From assembly GCA_045594105.1 (NCBI GenBank), contig JAZNXY010000038.1, positions 1-15,131 of the forward strand: DNA of 15,131 nucleotides. Direction: 5' to 3'. Positions within the stretch are counted from its first letter, which is position 1; every line of letters starts with the position of its first letter. The stretch is from URNF01 sp045594105. Lineage in GTDB: Bacteria > Bacillota > Clostridia > Oscillospirales > Acutalibacteraceae. Under the pieces are notes generated by a model. That model did no database searches and was not told where the DNA came from. It saw only the letters and a program-made list of their open reading frames with translations. Below are positions 1-6,201 of the stretch, piece after piece. The position numbers and the translations under genes are program-made.

Positions 1-939
1 GGGTGCAGGGTCGGTCAGGTCATCCGCAGGGACGTAAACGGCTTGCACCGAGGTGATGGAACCACGTTTTGTAGAGGTAATACGTTCTTGCAAGGCACCC
101 ATTTCGGTGGCGAGAGTGGGCTGGTAACCTACAGCGGACGGCATACGGCCGAGCAATGCGGAAACCTCACTACCTGCCTGGGTGAAACGGAAAATGTTGT
201 CAATAAACAGCAGAACGTCCTGACCTTCGGTGTCACGGAAGTATTCCGCCATAGTCAGACCCGACAGACCGACACGCATACGTGCTCCGGGCGGCTCGTT
301 CATCTGACCGTACACAAGGGCGGTGTTGGAAAGAACGCCGCTCTGTTTCATTTCGTTGTAAAGGTCATTGCCTTCACGGGTGCGTTCGCCTACACCGGTA
401 AATACAGACAAACCGCCGTGCTGCTTGGCGATATTGTTGATAAGCTCCATAATCAGAACGGTTTTACCAACGCCTGCACCGCCGAACAGACCGATTTTAC
501 CGCCTTTGGAATAGGGGCAGATCAGGTCGATAACCTTAATGCCTGTTTCGAGGATTTCGGTAGAGGTGGCGAGCTCTGCATACGCAGGGGCGGGACGGTG
601 AATGTCCCAACGTTCTACGCCCTCGGGTGCGGGCTGGTTATCCACTGCATCACCGAGTACGTTAAAGATACGACCTAAGGTTTCTCTGCCGACAGGCACG
701 CTGATGGGTTTGCCTGTATCGGTGACCTCAGTGCCACGGGTCAGACCGTCGGTGGAGGCCATAGCGATACATCTTGCGGTGCTGTCACCGATGTGCTGTG
801 CGACCTCAACCGTTAAGGTGCGGTCTTCGATAGGCATGGTCAAAGCATTATAAATAGCGGGGAGCTCCCCTTTTTCAAAGCGTACGTCTACAACAGGTCC
901 CATTACCTGTGCAACAACGCCTGTACCTGTTTTATTCAT
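1..939 (-). CDS. atpD: F-type ATP synthase beta subunit (partial, C-terminus missing)
   Basis: Catalytic subunit of the F1 head, which makes ATP from ADP and phosphate at the cytoplasmic face of the membrane. Reading from 939 leftward gives 313 codons without a stop, beginning MNKTGTGVVAQVMGPVVDVR. Visible motifs are the P-loop GGAGVGKT (about residues 153-160), the GVGERTREGND block with the catalytic glutamate near 185, and the Walker B region DVLLFIDNIFRF (about 241-252). The read ends in VYVPADDLTDPAP. The family is usually about 460-480 residues, so roughly the last third, including the DELSEED region, lies beyond the left edge. The start is supported by AAGGAG eight bases upstream. It follows atpG after a 12-base gap and is the last atp gene visible; atpC should follow outside the window. 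Identity is certain. Confidence 0.98.
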   Translation of the reverse strand, partial: MNKTGTGVVAQVMGPVVDVRFEKGELPAIYNALTMPIEDRTLTVEVAQHIGDSTARCIAMASTDGLTRGTEVTDTGKPISVPVGRETLGRIFNVLGDAVDNQPAPEGVERWDIHRPAPAYAELATSTEILETGIKVIDLICPYSKGGKIGLFGGAGVGKTVLIMELINNIAKQHGGLSVFTGVGERTREGNDLYNEMKQSGVLSNTALVYGQMNEPPGARMRVGLSGLTMAEYFRDTEGQDVLLFIDNIFRFTQAGSEVSALLGRMPSAVGYQPTLATEMGALQERITSTKRGSITSVQAVYVPADDLTDPAP

Positions 940-951
940 TGTCTACACTCC

Positions 952-1752
952 TTATTCGCCGCTGCCTGCGACGATTTCGGTGATTTCCTGCGTAATCGCA
1001 CTTTGTCTTGCACGGTTATACTCCAACTGCAGGTCGTCGATCATCTGCTGTGCGTTTTTGCCTGCGGAATCCATTGCCATACGACGTGCGGTTACTTCCG
1101 AAGCAAAGCTTTCTCTGACAGCCGCCATAAGCTGACCGCTGACGTAGCCCGGTACTACCGTTTGCAGAACGGTATTTTCGTCGGGTTCAAATACGGCCCC
1201 TGTATTTTTAACCCCTTCTGCTTTGGTAAGGGGTAATACCCACTTGATAGTGGGGACTTGCGACATCATAGAAACATATTCGGTATATACAAAACCGAGG
1301 GCATCATATTCCCCTGCCGCAAAATCCGCACACAGGGATTTTGCGAGTGCGGCAGCATCAAGAGGTGTAAAATGCTCGGAAGATTGTACGGGCTTTTCAA
1401 AACGGTCACAAGCACGTTTGCCCAGCGGAATGATTTCCGCTTGCGGCAAGGTCGCCAAGAAACGGAATACGTTTGCGTTGTAACCGCCTGCCATGCCCTT
1501 ATCGCCTGCAATAACGATCAGACGTATTCTGCTGCCTTCACGTTGCTGCATAAACGGGTTTTTCACACATTCGGGACAAGCGGCAAGCAGCTGTACGGCA
1601 TGACCGTAAGCGGCGGCGTATTGTTTTGCTTTTGCCATCGCCTCGCTCGCACGGCGTATTTTGGAAGATGCCACCAACCCCATGGCTTTGGTGAGGTGCA
1701 GGGTAGAGGTGGCGCTTTTAATGCGGCCGCGCAGTGCTCTGGTATCAGCCAT
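952..1752 (-). CDS. atpG: F-type ATP synthase gamma subunit
   Basis: Central rotor shaft of F1, which couples c-ring rotation to conformational changes in the alpha3beta3 head. The 266-residue product has the two conserved ends expected: an N-terminal helix (RALRGRIKSATSTLHLTKAM) and a C-terminal helix with the gamma signature ITQEITEIVAGSGE. It is slightly shorter than the usual 280-295 residues; the difference presumably lies in the less conserved middle Rossmann-like part. The start overlaps the end of atpA by 8 bases and is preceded by GGAGGG eight bases upstream, which suggests translational coupling. The gene order atpA-atpG-atpD is the standard one. Identity is secure from both termini and context. 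Confidence 0.97.
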   Translation of the reverse strand: MADTRALRGRIKSATSTLHLTKAMGLVASSKIRRASEAMAKAKQYAAAYGHAVQLLAACPECVKNPFMQQREGSRIRLIVIAGDKGMAGGYNANVFRFLATLPQAEIIPLGKRACDRFEKPVQSSEHFTPLDAAALAKSLCADFAAGEYDALGFVYTEYVSMMSQVPTIKWVLPLTKAEGVKNTGAVFEPDENTVLQTVVPGYVSGQLMAAVRESFASEVTARRMAMDSAGKNAQQMIDDLQLEYNRARQSAITQEITEIVAGSGE

Positions 1753-3250
1753 ACACCGGTCCCTCCTGCAATTTTACCAATACGGTTTTCAGCTCTTCCA
1801 CGTCACTGTCCTCAAAGAATCCTGCGGCAAAGCGATCGAGAAGGGCTTTGTGTTCGTTTTTCAGGGTATCAAACAACATATTTTCAAATGCGGGCACGTC
1901 TTTTACGGCAATGCTGTTCAGATAGCCGTTAACTACTGCGTAAATGATTGCCACCTGACAGCCCACCGCAACGGGAGAGTTTCGTTTTTGCTTCAACACC
2001 GCCACGATGCGTTCGCCAAGTGCCAAACGTGCTTTGGTATCGGCATCCAGGTCGCTACCGAACTGCGAAAACGCCTGCAGCTCACGGTACTGCGAGTACA
2101 GAAGCTTCAGCTCGCCCGAAACCTTTTTCATGGCCTTTAACTGTGCCGAGCCACCGACACGGCTAACCGAAATGCCGGGGTTAATTGCGGGCATAATACC
2201 TGCGTGGAACAGCTCGGTTTCCAGGAAGATCTGACCGTCGGTAATGGAGATAACATTGGTCGGAATATACGCAGAAACGTCGCCTGCCTGTGTTTCAATA
2301 ATGGGCAGTGCGGTGATAGAGCCGCCGCCATATTCGGGTGCAACACATGCGGCACGTTCCAACAAGCGGGAGTGCAGATAGAAAACGTCACCGGGGTATG
2401 CTTCACGGCCGGGAGGACGGCGGATCAGCAGGGAAAGGGCACGGTATGCCACAGCGTGCTTGGACAGGTCATCGTACACGATAAGCACGTCTTTGCCTTG
2501 TTCACGGAAATATTCCGCCATAGCACAGCCCGCATACGGTGCAATATACTGTAACGGTGCACTTTCGGATGCGGTGGCGGACACGACAATGGTATATTCC
2601 ATGGCACCTGCAGCGGTCAGCTCGTTTACAAGCTGAACTACCGAGGAGCTTTTCTGCCCGATAGCCACATAGATACAGATAACGTCGCTGTCTTTTTGAT
2701 TGATAATTGTATCCACGGCAATGACCGTTTTACCTGTCTGACGGTCACCTATAATCAGCTCACGCTGACCGCGACCGATCGGAATCATACTGTCGATAGC
2801 TTTGATACCCGTCTGTAACGGCACCGAGACACTCTGGCGTTCAATAATGCCGGGTGCTTCGGATTCTACGGGGCGGGTTTCGGTGGTGGTGATGGGTCCT
2901 TTGCCGTCAATCGGCTGACCCAATGCATCCACAACACGTCCGATAAGTGCATCACCGACAGGCACGGACAAAACCTTACCCGTACGGCGTACGGTGCTGC
3001 CTTCACGGATTTCGTTTTTATTGGAAAGCAGTGCTACCGACACGGTTTCCTCCTCCAGGTTCTGCGCAAGGCCCACACTGCCGTCTTCGAACTCTAACAG
3101 CTCGCTCGCCATACAACTGCGCAGACCGTAAACACGGGCGATGCCGTCACCGACCAGGATAACGGTACCGGTTTCACGCATCTCAACCTGGGCTTCGTAC
3201 TGCTTGATTTGTTCTTTAATAATACTGCTGATTTGAGCGGTATTGCTCAT
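1745..3250 (-). CDS. atpA: F-type ATP synthase alpha subunit
   Basis: Non-catalytic nucleotide-binding subunit of the F1 head. The full-length product of 501 residues matches the family size. Motifs in order: the N-terminal beta-barrel domain (VGDGIARVYGL, about 33-43), the P-loop GDRQTGKT (168-175), the Walker B region DVLIVYDD (254-261), and the alpha/beta signature PAINPGISVS (354-363) followed by the arginine finger R364 in SRVGG. The start codon overlaps the atpH stop as ATGA, so its translation is probably coupled to atpH; the upstream ribosome-binding sequence (GAAAGAAGTG) is weaker than elsewhere in the operon. The 3' end overlaps atpG by 8 bases. No odd residues were seen at the nucleotide sites. 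Confidence 0.98.
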   Translation of the reverse strand: MSNTAQISSIIKEQIKQYEAQVEMRETGTVILVGDGIARVYGLRSCMASELLEFEDGSVGLAQNLEEETVSVALLSNKNEIREGSTVRRTGKVLSVPVGDALIGRVVDALGQPIDGKGPITTTETRPVESEAPGIIERQSVSVPLQTGIKAIDSMIPIGRGQRELIIGDRQTGKTVIAVDTIINQKDSDVICIYVAIGQKSSSVVQLVNELTAAGAMEYTIVVSATASESAPLQYIAPYAGCAMAEYFREQGKDVLIVYDDLSKHAVAYRALSLLIRRPPGREAYPGDVFYLHSRLLERAACVAPEYGGGSITALPIIETQAGDVSAYIPTNVISITDGQIFLETELFHAGIMPAINPGISVSRVGGSAQLKAMKKVSGELKLLYSQYRELQAFSQFGSDLDADTKARLALGERIVAVLKQKRNSPVAVGCQVAIIYAVVNGYLNSIAVKDVPAFENMLFDTLKNEHKALLDRFAAGFFEDSDVEELKTVLVKLQEGPVYG

Positions 3251-3777
3251 CCGTTCATCACTTCTTTCAGTTCGCGTAAGCGGTGTTTAATGGTGCCGTC
3301 TAACACACAGCCGTCCATTTCCACCTTTATCCCACCGATAAGGGAGGGGTCTACTTCATATGTCGCACGGACATTGTGTCCCGTACGTTCGCTGATTTGC
3401 TGTATAAGCACTTGCTTTTCCTCGTCGGATAATGCGGCGGCGGAGGTGACGGTGGCGACCGTTACTTTGGAGAGTATATGGAATTGCTCCATATAGATTT
3501 CCTGCATAGCGGAAAAATCACGGATATGTCCGTTGTCACACATCAGCGCAATACACGCAGTTATCTCTTTTGGCAGGGCGTTTCCAAAGGCGTTGCGCAA
3601 CAATTCCTTGCGGGTGTCCTTGGAGATGACGGGGGAGGCGAGAAGGTCAAGATACGCAGGATTTTCACGAAAAACATCCGCAGCTAAAGCAAGTGCATCC
3701 GCAAACGCCTGCTCCTTGCTATCTTCTTTTGCCAGCATTAACAGTGCATCAGCATATTCTTTAGCTGTTCCCGTCAT
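3247..3777 (-). CDS. atpH: F-type ATP synthase delta subunit
   Basis: Peripheral-stalk subunit that joins the top of F1 to the b-subunit dimer. The 176-residue product has the family layout: an N-terminal helical bundle beginning AKEYADALLMLAKEDS, and a C-terminal domain with VTVATVTSAAALSDEEKQ followed by the characteristic DPSLIGGIKVEMDGCVLDG and a final helix. The chosen ATG is preceded by AGGAG six bases upstream and overlaps the end of atpF by 17 bases. The stop overlaps the atpA start as ATGA. Delta is among the less conserved subunits, but the C-terminal GGI.V...... DG block and the position between atpF and atpA make the call firm. Confidence 0.95.
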   Translation of the reverse strand: MTGTAKEYADALLMLAKEDSKEQAFADALALAADVFRENPAYLDLLASPVISKDTRKELLRNAFGNALPKEITACIALMCDNGHIRDFSAMQEIYMEQFHILSKVTVATVTSAAALSDEEKQVLIQQISERTGHNVRATYEVDPSLIGGIKVEMDGCVLDGTIKHRLRELKEVMNG

Positions 3778-4276
3778 GGCTTTCTCCTATTTCCTGCATG
3801 AATGCAGAGATGAGTTGTTTGTGGTCGTCGGCACGCACCTCACGCTCTAACATTTTTTCAGCCAAAGCGGTGGATATGGTGACAATTTCTTCACGCATTT
3901 CCGATTCGGCCTTCTTACGTTCCAACTGGATTTCGTTTTCTGCTTGTCGCATCAATGTATCGGCCTGCGTTTTTGCGGCAGCAACGATGGCATCGCTGCG
4001 CTTTTCGGCAGCAGCGGTAGCATTGCCGATGATTTCGGCGGCAGCATCGTCAGCGTTTGCCAATTTTTCTTCCCATGCGGCTTTTTCTGCGGCAGCAGCG
4101 GCACGGTCGTCGTCTGCTGCGGCGTACTGCGCATCTACCGCAGCTTGCCTTTGCGCAATCATCTTCTTGACCGGCTTAAAGAGAAATCTCTTTACGATAA
4201 GGAAAATGAGCGTAAGATTGGCGAGGGAAGCGAGAATCTGCCAGAAGTTGACAGAAATAATGTCGAGAGATTGCAT
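3761..4276 (-). CDS. atpF: F-type ATP synthase b subunit
   Basis: Membrane-anchored stator stalk subunit, expected to dimerise and hold F1 against rotation. The 171-residue product has one N-terminal membrane helix (about residues 10-28, FWQILASLANLTLIFLIVKR) followed by the typical FLFKPVKKMI junction and a long, alanine- and glutamate-rich helix consistent with a coiled coil. The reading frame is open further upstream, but the ATG at 4276 is preferred: the product then starts just before the membrane helix, and the upstream extension would lie across the atpE coding sequence. A GGGGGC stretch in the end of atpE could serve as its ribosome-binding site. Only one b-type gene is seen, so a homodimer is likely. 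The 3' end overlaps atpH by 17 bases. Confidence 0.95.
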   Translation of the reverse strand: MQSLDIISVNFWQILASLANLTLIFLIVKRFLFKPVKKMIAQRQAAVDAQYAAADDDRAAAAAEKAAWEEKLANADDAAAEIIGNATAAAEKRSDAIVAAAKTQADTLMRQAENEIQLERKKAESEMREEIVTISTALAEKMLEREVRADDHKQLISAFMQEIGESHDGNS

Positions 4277-4281
4277 TATTT

Positions 4282-4569
4282 TCAGCCCCCGATGGTATTC
4301 ATCAGAATATTGATAAAGGTGTTCGGTGCAACGAAGATGAGCAGGATGGCGATAACCAACGCATACAGACCGGTGGTTTCTGCGATAGCACAACCCATCA
4401 GCATGGTGGTGGTAACATCACCCTTGCATTCGGGCTGTCTGCCGATAGCTTCACATGCCTTGGCAACAGCGTTACCTTCACCGATACCGGGGCCGATACC
4501 TGCGATCATGGCAGCACCTGCGCCGAGTGCACAACAACCTAAAATGATACCAACAGCGATTTCTAACAT
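4282..4569 (-). CDS. atpE: F-type ATP synthase c subunit with two-carboxylate, sodium-type ion site
   Basis: Rotor-ring proteolipid that carries the coupling ion across the membrane. The 95-residue hairpin has helix 1 with the glycine-rich packing motif (GAGAAMIAGIGPGIG), the polar loop RQPE (44-47), and helix 2 with the carboxylate in AIAETTGLY (E64). Aligned by eye to the Ilyobacter tartaricus sodium-type c subunit, Q32 corresponds to E31 here, E65 to E64, S66 to T65, T67 to T66 and Y70 to Y69. The full sodium-ligand set is therefore present, with glutamate in place of glutamine, as described for Fusobacterium nucleatum. Sodium specificity is inference. The start has the best ribosome-binding site of the operon, GGAGGT seven bases upstream, fitting the high copy number of c. 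The C-terminal tail is slightly longer than usual. Confidence 0.97.
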   Translation of the reverse strand: MLEIAVGIILGCCALGAGAAMIAGIGPGIGEGNAVAKACEAIGRQPECKGDVTTTMLMGCAIAETTGLYALVIAILLIFVAPNTFINILMNTIGG

Positions 4570-4584
4570 AACAAATACCTCCGT

Positions 4585-5487
4585 TTACTGTTTTACAGCA
4601 TTTTGTTTTTTCTTATTTTTCAAAGCTTGACGCTTTTCAAATAGCTCTTGTGGGAAGCCGCCTGCGACGTACAGCATGGTAAGCATGGCAAAAATAAATG
4701 CTTGCAATGCACCGCTGAATATATCGAAGTACAGCGAAAGGATAGCAGGCAGACCAACCTGCAGGAAGGGGATATCTCCAAGAAAGCCGGGAAGCCAGCC
4801 GAGCAGAAGATTGGATAACCCTTGCAAAGCGGTGGCTATCAATATACCGATCACCGAGCCGGACAGCACGTTTCCGTAATGACGGAATGCCATGGAAATG
4901 GGGGTAGCCACTTCACTGATAATGTTAAGCGGTGCGAGTAAGGGAGGGTCAAAAAAGCTTTTGACGTACTGTACGGGACCGCATTTGCATTTATAGTAGG
5001 TAATAAGGAAAAACACGAGTGTTGCCCAACCGCCTACGATATTGATGTCGGATGTAGGGGGATAGAGACCGAAAAGGGTGATAAGACTGGAAAATGCCGA
5101 AAGACCTAAGATAGCGGCAATGAAAGGGGGAAACCCCTTGAAATATGCACCCATATTCTGATTGACAAGCCCTTCACACTGTTCGACAATCCATTCGGCG
5201 GCTACCTGTCGCTTTAATCCGCCTTTTGCCGAGATACCGTGAGTGATGTACAGGCAAAGACCCAAAATACACAGAATAACGATAACCGAGTTTGTCTGTG
5301 ATTCGGTTATGGGCAAATCCTGTATGGGCATCGGAATGGTGAAATAAATCTGTGCACCCGATATGGAAATGCCCTCTGTTGCGGGCTTTGTCAGTATTTT
5401 CAGCACGATACCGCCAATAAGCGGTATGACAGCAAGGGAAAGATACAGTATGTCGAGCAGCTTAAAACCACGACTTTTTACTTTCAT
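4585..5487 (-). CDS. atpB: F-type ATP synthase a subunit
   Basis: Membrane stator subunit that forms the ion half-channels against the c ring. The 300-residue product is strongly hydrophobic with several membrane segments (for example about 12-30, 67-82, 119-141, 152-165, 207-230). The essential arginine is R202 in the motif ISMAFRHYGNVLSG, equivalent to the arginine in the usual LRLFGN motif. The C-terminal segment ALQAFIFAMLTMLYVAGG is the other family hallmark. The start overlaps the atpI stop as ATGA, with GAAGGAA just upstream. It ends in a lysine-rich tail. Position directly before atpE is standard. Identity is secure; the exact number of membrane helices is an estimate by eye. Confidence 0.97.
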   Translation of the reverse strand: MKVKSRGFKLLDILYLSLAVIPLIGGIVLKILTKPATEGISISGAQIYFTIPMPIQDLPITESQTNSVIVILCILGLCLYITHGISAKGGLKRQVAAEWIVEQCEGLVNQNMGAYFKGFPPFIAAILGLSAFSSLITLFGLYPPTSDINIVGGWATLVFFLITYYKCKCGPVQYVKSFFDPPLLAPLNIISEVATPISMAFRHYGNVLSGSVIGILIATALQGLSNLLLGWLPGFLGDIPFLQVGLPAILSLYFDIFSGALQAFIFAMLTMLYVAGGFPQELFEKRQALKNKKKQNAVKQ

Positions 5488-5885
5488 TCTTGTTCCTTCT
5501 TTTCGTCTTTTTTGTTAAAATACGGGCGTAACGCTACGGCGATACGGGGAAAGAAAAACGGCACCAGAACAGCAACGGTGTTAAAGCAGGGGAGCAGCAC
5601 ACCGACTGCCGCAACGGCGAACAGCATAAACATACGCATGGATTGGGATGCTTTCATGGTTGTAGCGGCATCCTTCTCATCCTTCAGCACCGCTTTTTGT
5701 ACCGCAAGTCCCATCAAAAAGAAATTGAGAACAGCGGCGGCTCCGCTCAAAGTATTCCCTAAAAGGACGGTGTAATCCCATTTGTGCAGGATCAGAAAGA
5801 CCGCTTGCATTACAGCACTGAATACCAACACCCAAAGGGCGATATACCGTGTTTCTTTTTTGATGGTGGAGTCTATTGTTTTCAT
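5484..5885 (-). CDS. atpI: AtpI-like membrane protein, first gene of the atp operon
   Basis: Small membrane protein of 133 residues encoded ahead of atpB. In other bacteria AtpI helps assemble the c ring; that role is inferred here from family and position. Four hydrophobic segments are visible (about residues 14-33, 39-62, 84-101 and 102-119), with a charged segment between the second and third (KAVLKDEKDAATTMK) and a lysine/glutamate-rich C-terminus. The frame is open upstream to about 6068, but the ATG at 5885 is preferred: the upstream extension crosses the predicted promoter, and an AAGGAG lies 13 bases before this ATG, rather far but usable. The stop overlaps the atpB start as ATGA. The sequence is poorly conserved, so the name rests mainly on membrane topology and location. 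Confidence 0.8.
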   Translation of the reverse strand: MKTIDSTIKKETRYIALWVLVFSAVMQAVFLILHKWDYTVLLGNTLSGAAAVLNFFLMGLAVQKAVLKDEKDAATTMKASQSMRMFMLFAVAAVGVLLPCFNTVAVLVPFFFPRIAVALRPYFNKKDEKKEQE

Positions 5886-5925
5886 AAGTGTGTGATAACT
5901 CCTTCCGCAAGCACATATCAGGATA

Positions 5926-5954
5926 ATTTTACCACAAACATGCTCTTTAGTCAA
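5926..5954 (-). promoter_or_regulatory. Predicted sigma-70/SigA promoter of the atp operon
   Basis: On the minus strand, TTGACT (5954-5949) is the -35 box, followed by a 17-base spacer (5948-5932) and the -10 box TAAAAT (5931-5926). TGG directly before the -10 box makes it an extended -10 promoter. Transcription would start near 5919, leaving about 34 untranslated bases before the atpI ATG. No regulatory hairpin is visible in this short leader. Confidence 0.75.
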
Positions 5955-6032
5955 AGCAAAAATGCATAAAAACGCAAAAAATATGTAATCGAAAAAATGT
6001 ATATAAAAATCACGCAAAAAAAGGTGTAACGG
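5955..6032. other. A-tract-rich spacer between divergent promoters
   Basis: This spacer lies between the two -35 boxes. On the plus strand it contains six runs of five to seven A residues, at 5958-5962, 5968-5972, 5976-5981, 5992-5997, 6005-6009 and 6016-6022, most spaced about 9-13 bases apart. Such runs can bend DNA or act as UP-like elements for RNA polymerase; either role is inference. No coding sequence or clear operator palindrome is seen in it. Confidence 0.5.
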
Positions 6033-6061
6033 TTGACAAAAGTCGATTTGTATGGTATTAT
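6033..6061 (+). promoter_or_regulatory. Predicted sigma-70/SigA promoter of the pyr operon
   Basis: A consensus -35 box TTGACA (6033-6038) is followed by a 17-base spacer and the -10 box TATTAT (6056-6061). TGG directly before it makes it an extended -10. Transcription is expected to start near 6068, so the transcript begins only a few bases before the PyrR-type stem-loop. The near-consensus elements suggest a strong promoter whose output is set by the downstream attenuator. Confidence 0.85.
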
Positions 6062-6072
6062 AGCACAAATAT

Positions 6073-6106
6073 AATCTTTAACCGGATGCGAGACATCCAC
6101 AAGATT
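6073..6106 (+). promoter_or_regulatory. PyrR-type RNA binding loop (anti-antiterminator)
   Basis: The RNA can fold into a stem-loop with a lower stem AATCTT (6073-6078) paired to AAGATT (6101-6106), an asymmetric internal loop, an upper stem GGATG (6084-6088) paired to CATCC (6094-6098) and the loop CGAGA (6089-6093). The CTTTAACCGG start and the C-G-N-G-A loop bases resemble the PyrR-binding elements found upstream of pyr genes in Bacillota. In that family UMP-bound PyrR stabilises this fold, which prevents the antiterminator and allows termination. The position, just after the transcription start of a pyr operon, supports the call. The apical loop is closed by a G-C pair, giving five bases rather than the usual six. 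pyrR itself is not in the window. Confidence 0.75.
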
Positions 6107-6167
6107 TGGTAATACGATAAATATGGAATACCTAAAGGGTATTCCGTGTTTCGCTGTGCCAAACCTT
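6101..6167 (+). promoter_or_regulatory. Predicted antiterminator of the pyr leader
   Basis: AAGATTTGGTA (6101-6111) can pair with TGCCAAACCTT (6157-6167): ten pairs, one of them G-U, with a single A-C mismatch. The stem can be extended inward by CGA/TCG (6115-6117 with 6151-6153) and is capped by a perfect 8-bp hairpin, GGAATACC (6125-6132) with GGTATTCC (6138-6145). Its left strand uses the 3' arm of the PyrR-type loop, and its right strand uses most of the 5' arm of the terminator. It therefore excludes both other structures, as expected when PyrR is inactive and UMP is low. Confidence 0.7.
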
Positions 6168-6190
6168 GCCTTCCGGTAAGGTTTTTTCTT
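6162..6190 (+). terminator. Intrinsic terminator (attenuator) of the pyr leader
   Basis: AACCTTGCC (6162-6170) pairs with GGTAAGGTT (6175-6183) around the loop TTCC, with one G-U pair. The stem runs into a T stretch (6182-6187, then CTT). It sits between the promoter and pyrC, so it can only act as an attenuator. The pyrC ribosome-binding site TTTGGAGG begins immediately after the T run. Confidence 0.85.
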
Positions 6191-6201
6191 TGGAGGACAG
6201 T

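Noticed and set aside
43..678. Open frame of 211 codons on the plus strand at the left edge
   Set aside because: It is antisense to atpD, whose P-loop and other ATPase motifs are clear on the minus strand.
5886..6068. Upstream extension of the AtpI-like frame by 61 codons
   Set aside because: It crosses the predicted atp promoter and has no start signal; the extra sequence is low-complexity and AT-rich.
6166..6201. Upstream extension of pyrC from a TTG codon
   Set aside because: It would start inside the attenuator terminator; the ATG at 6202 has a good ribosome-binding site and gives the normal N-terminus.
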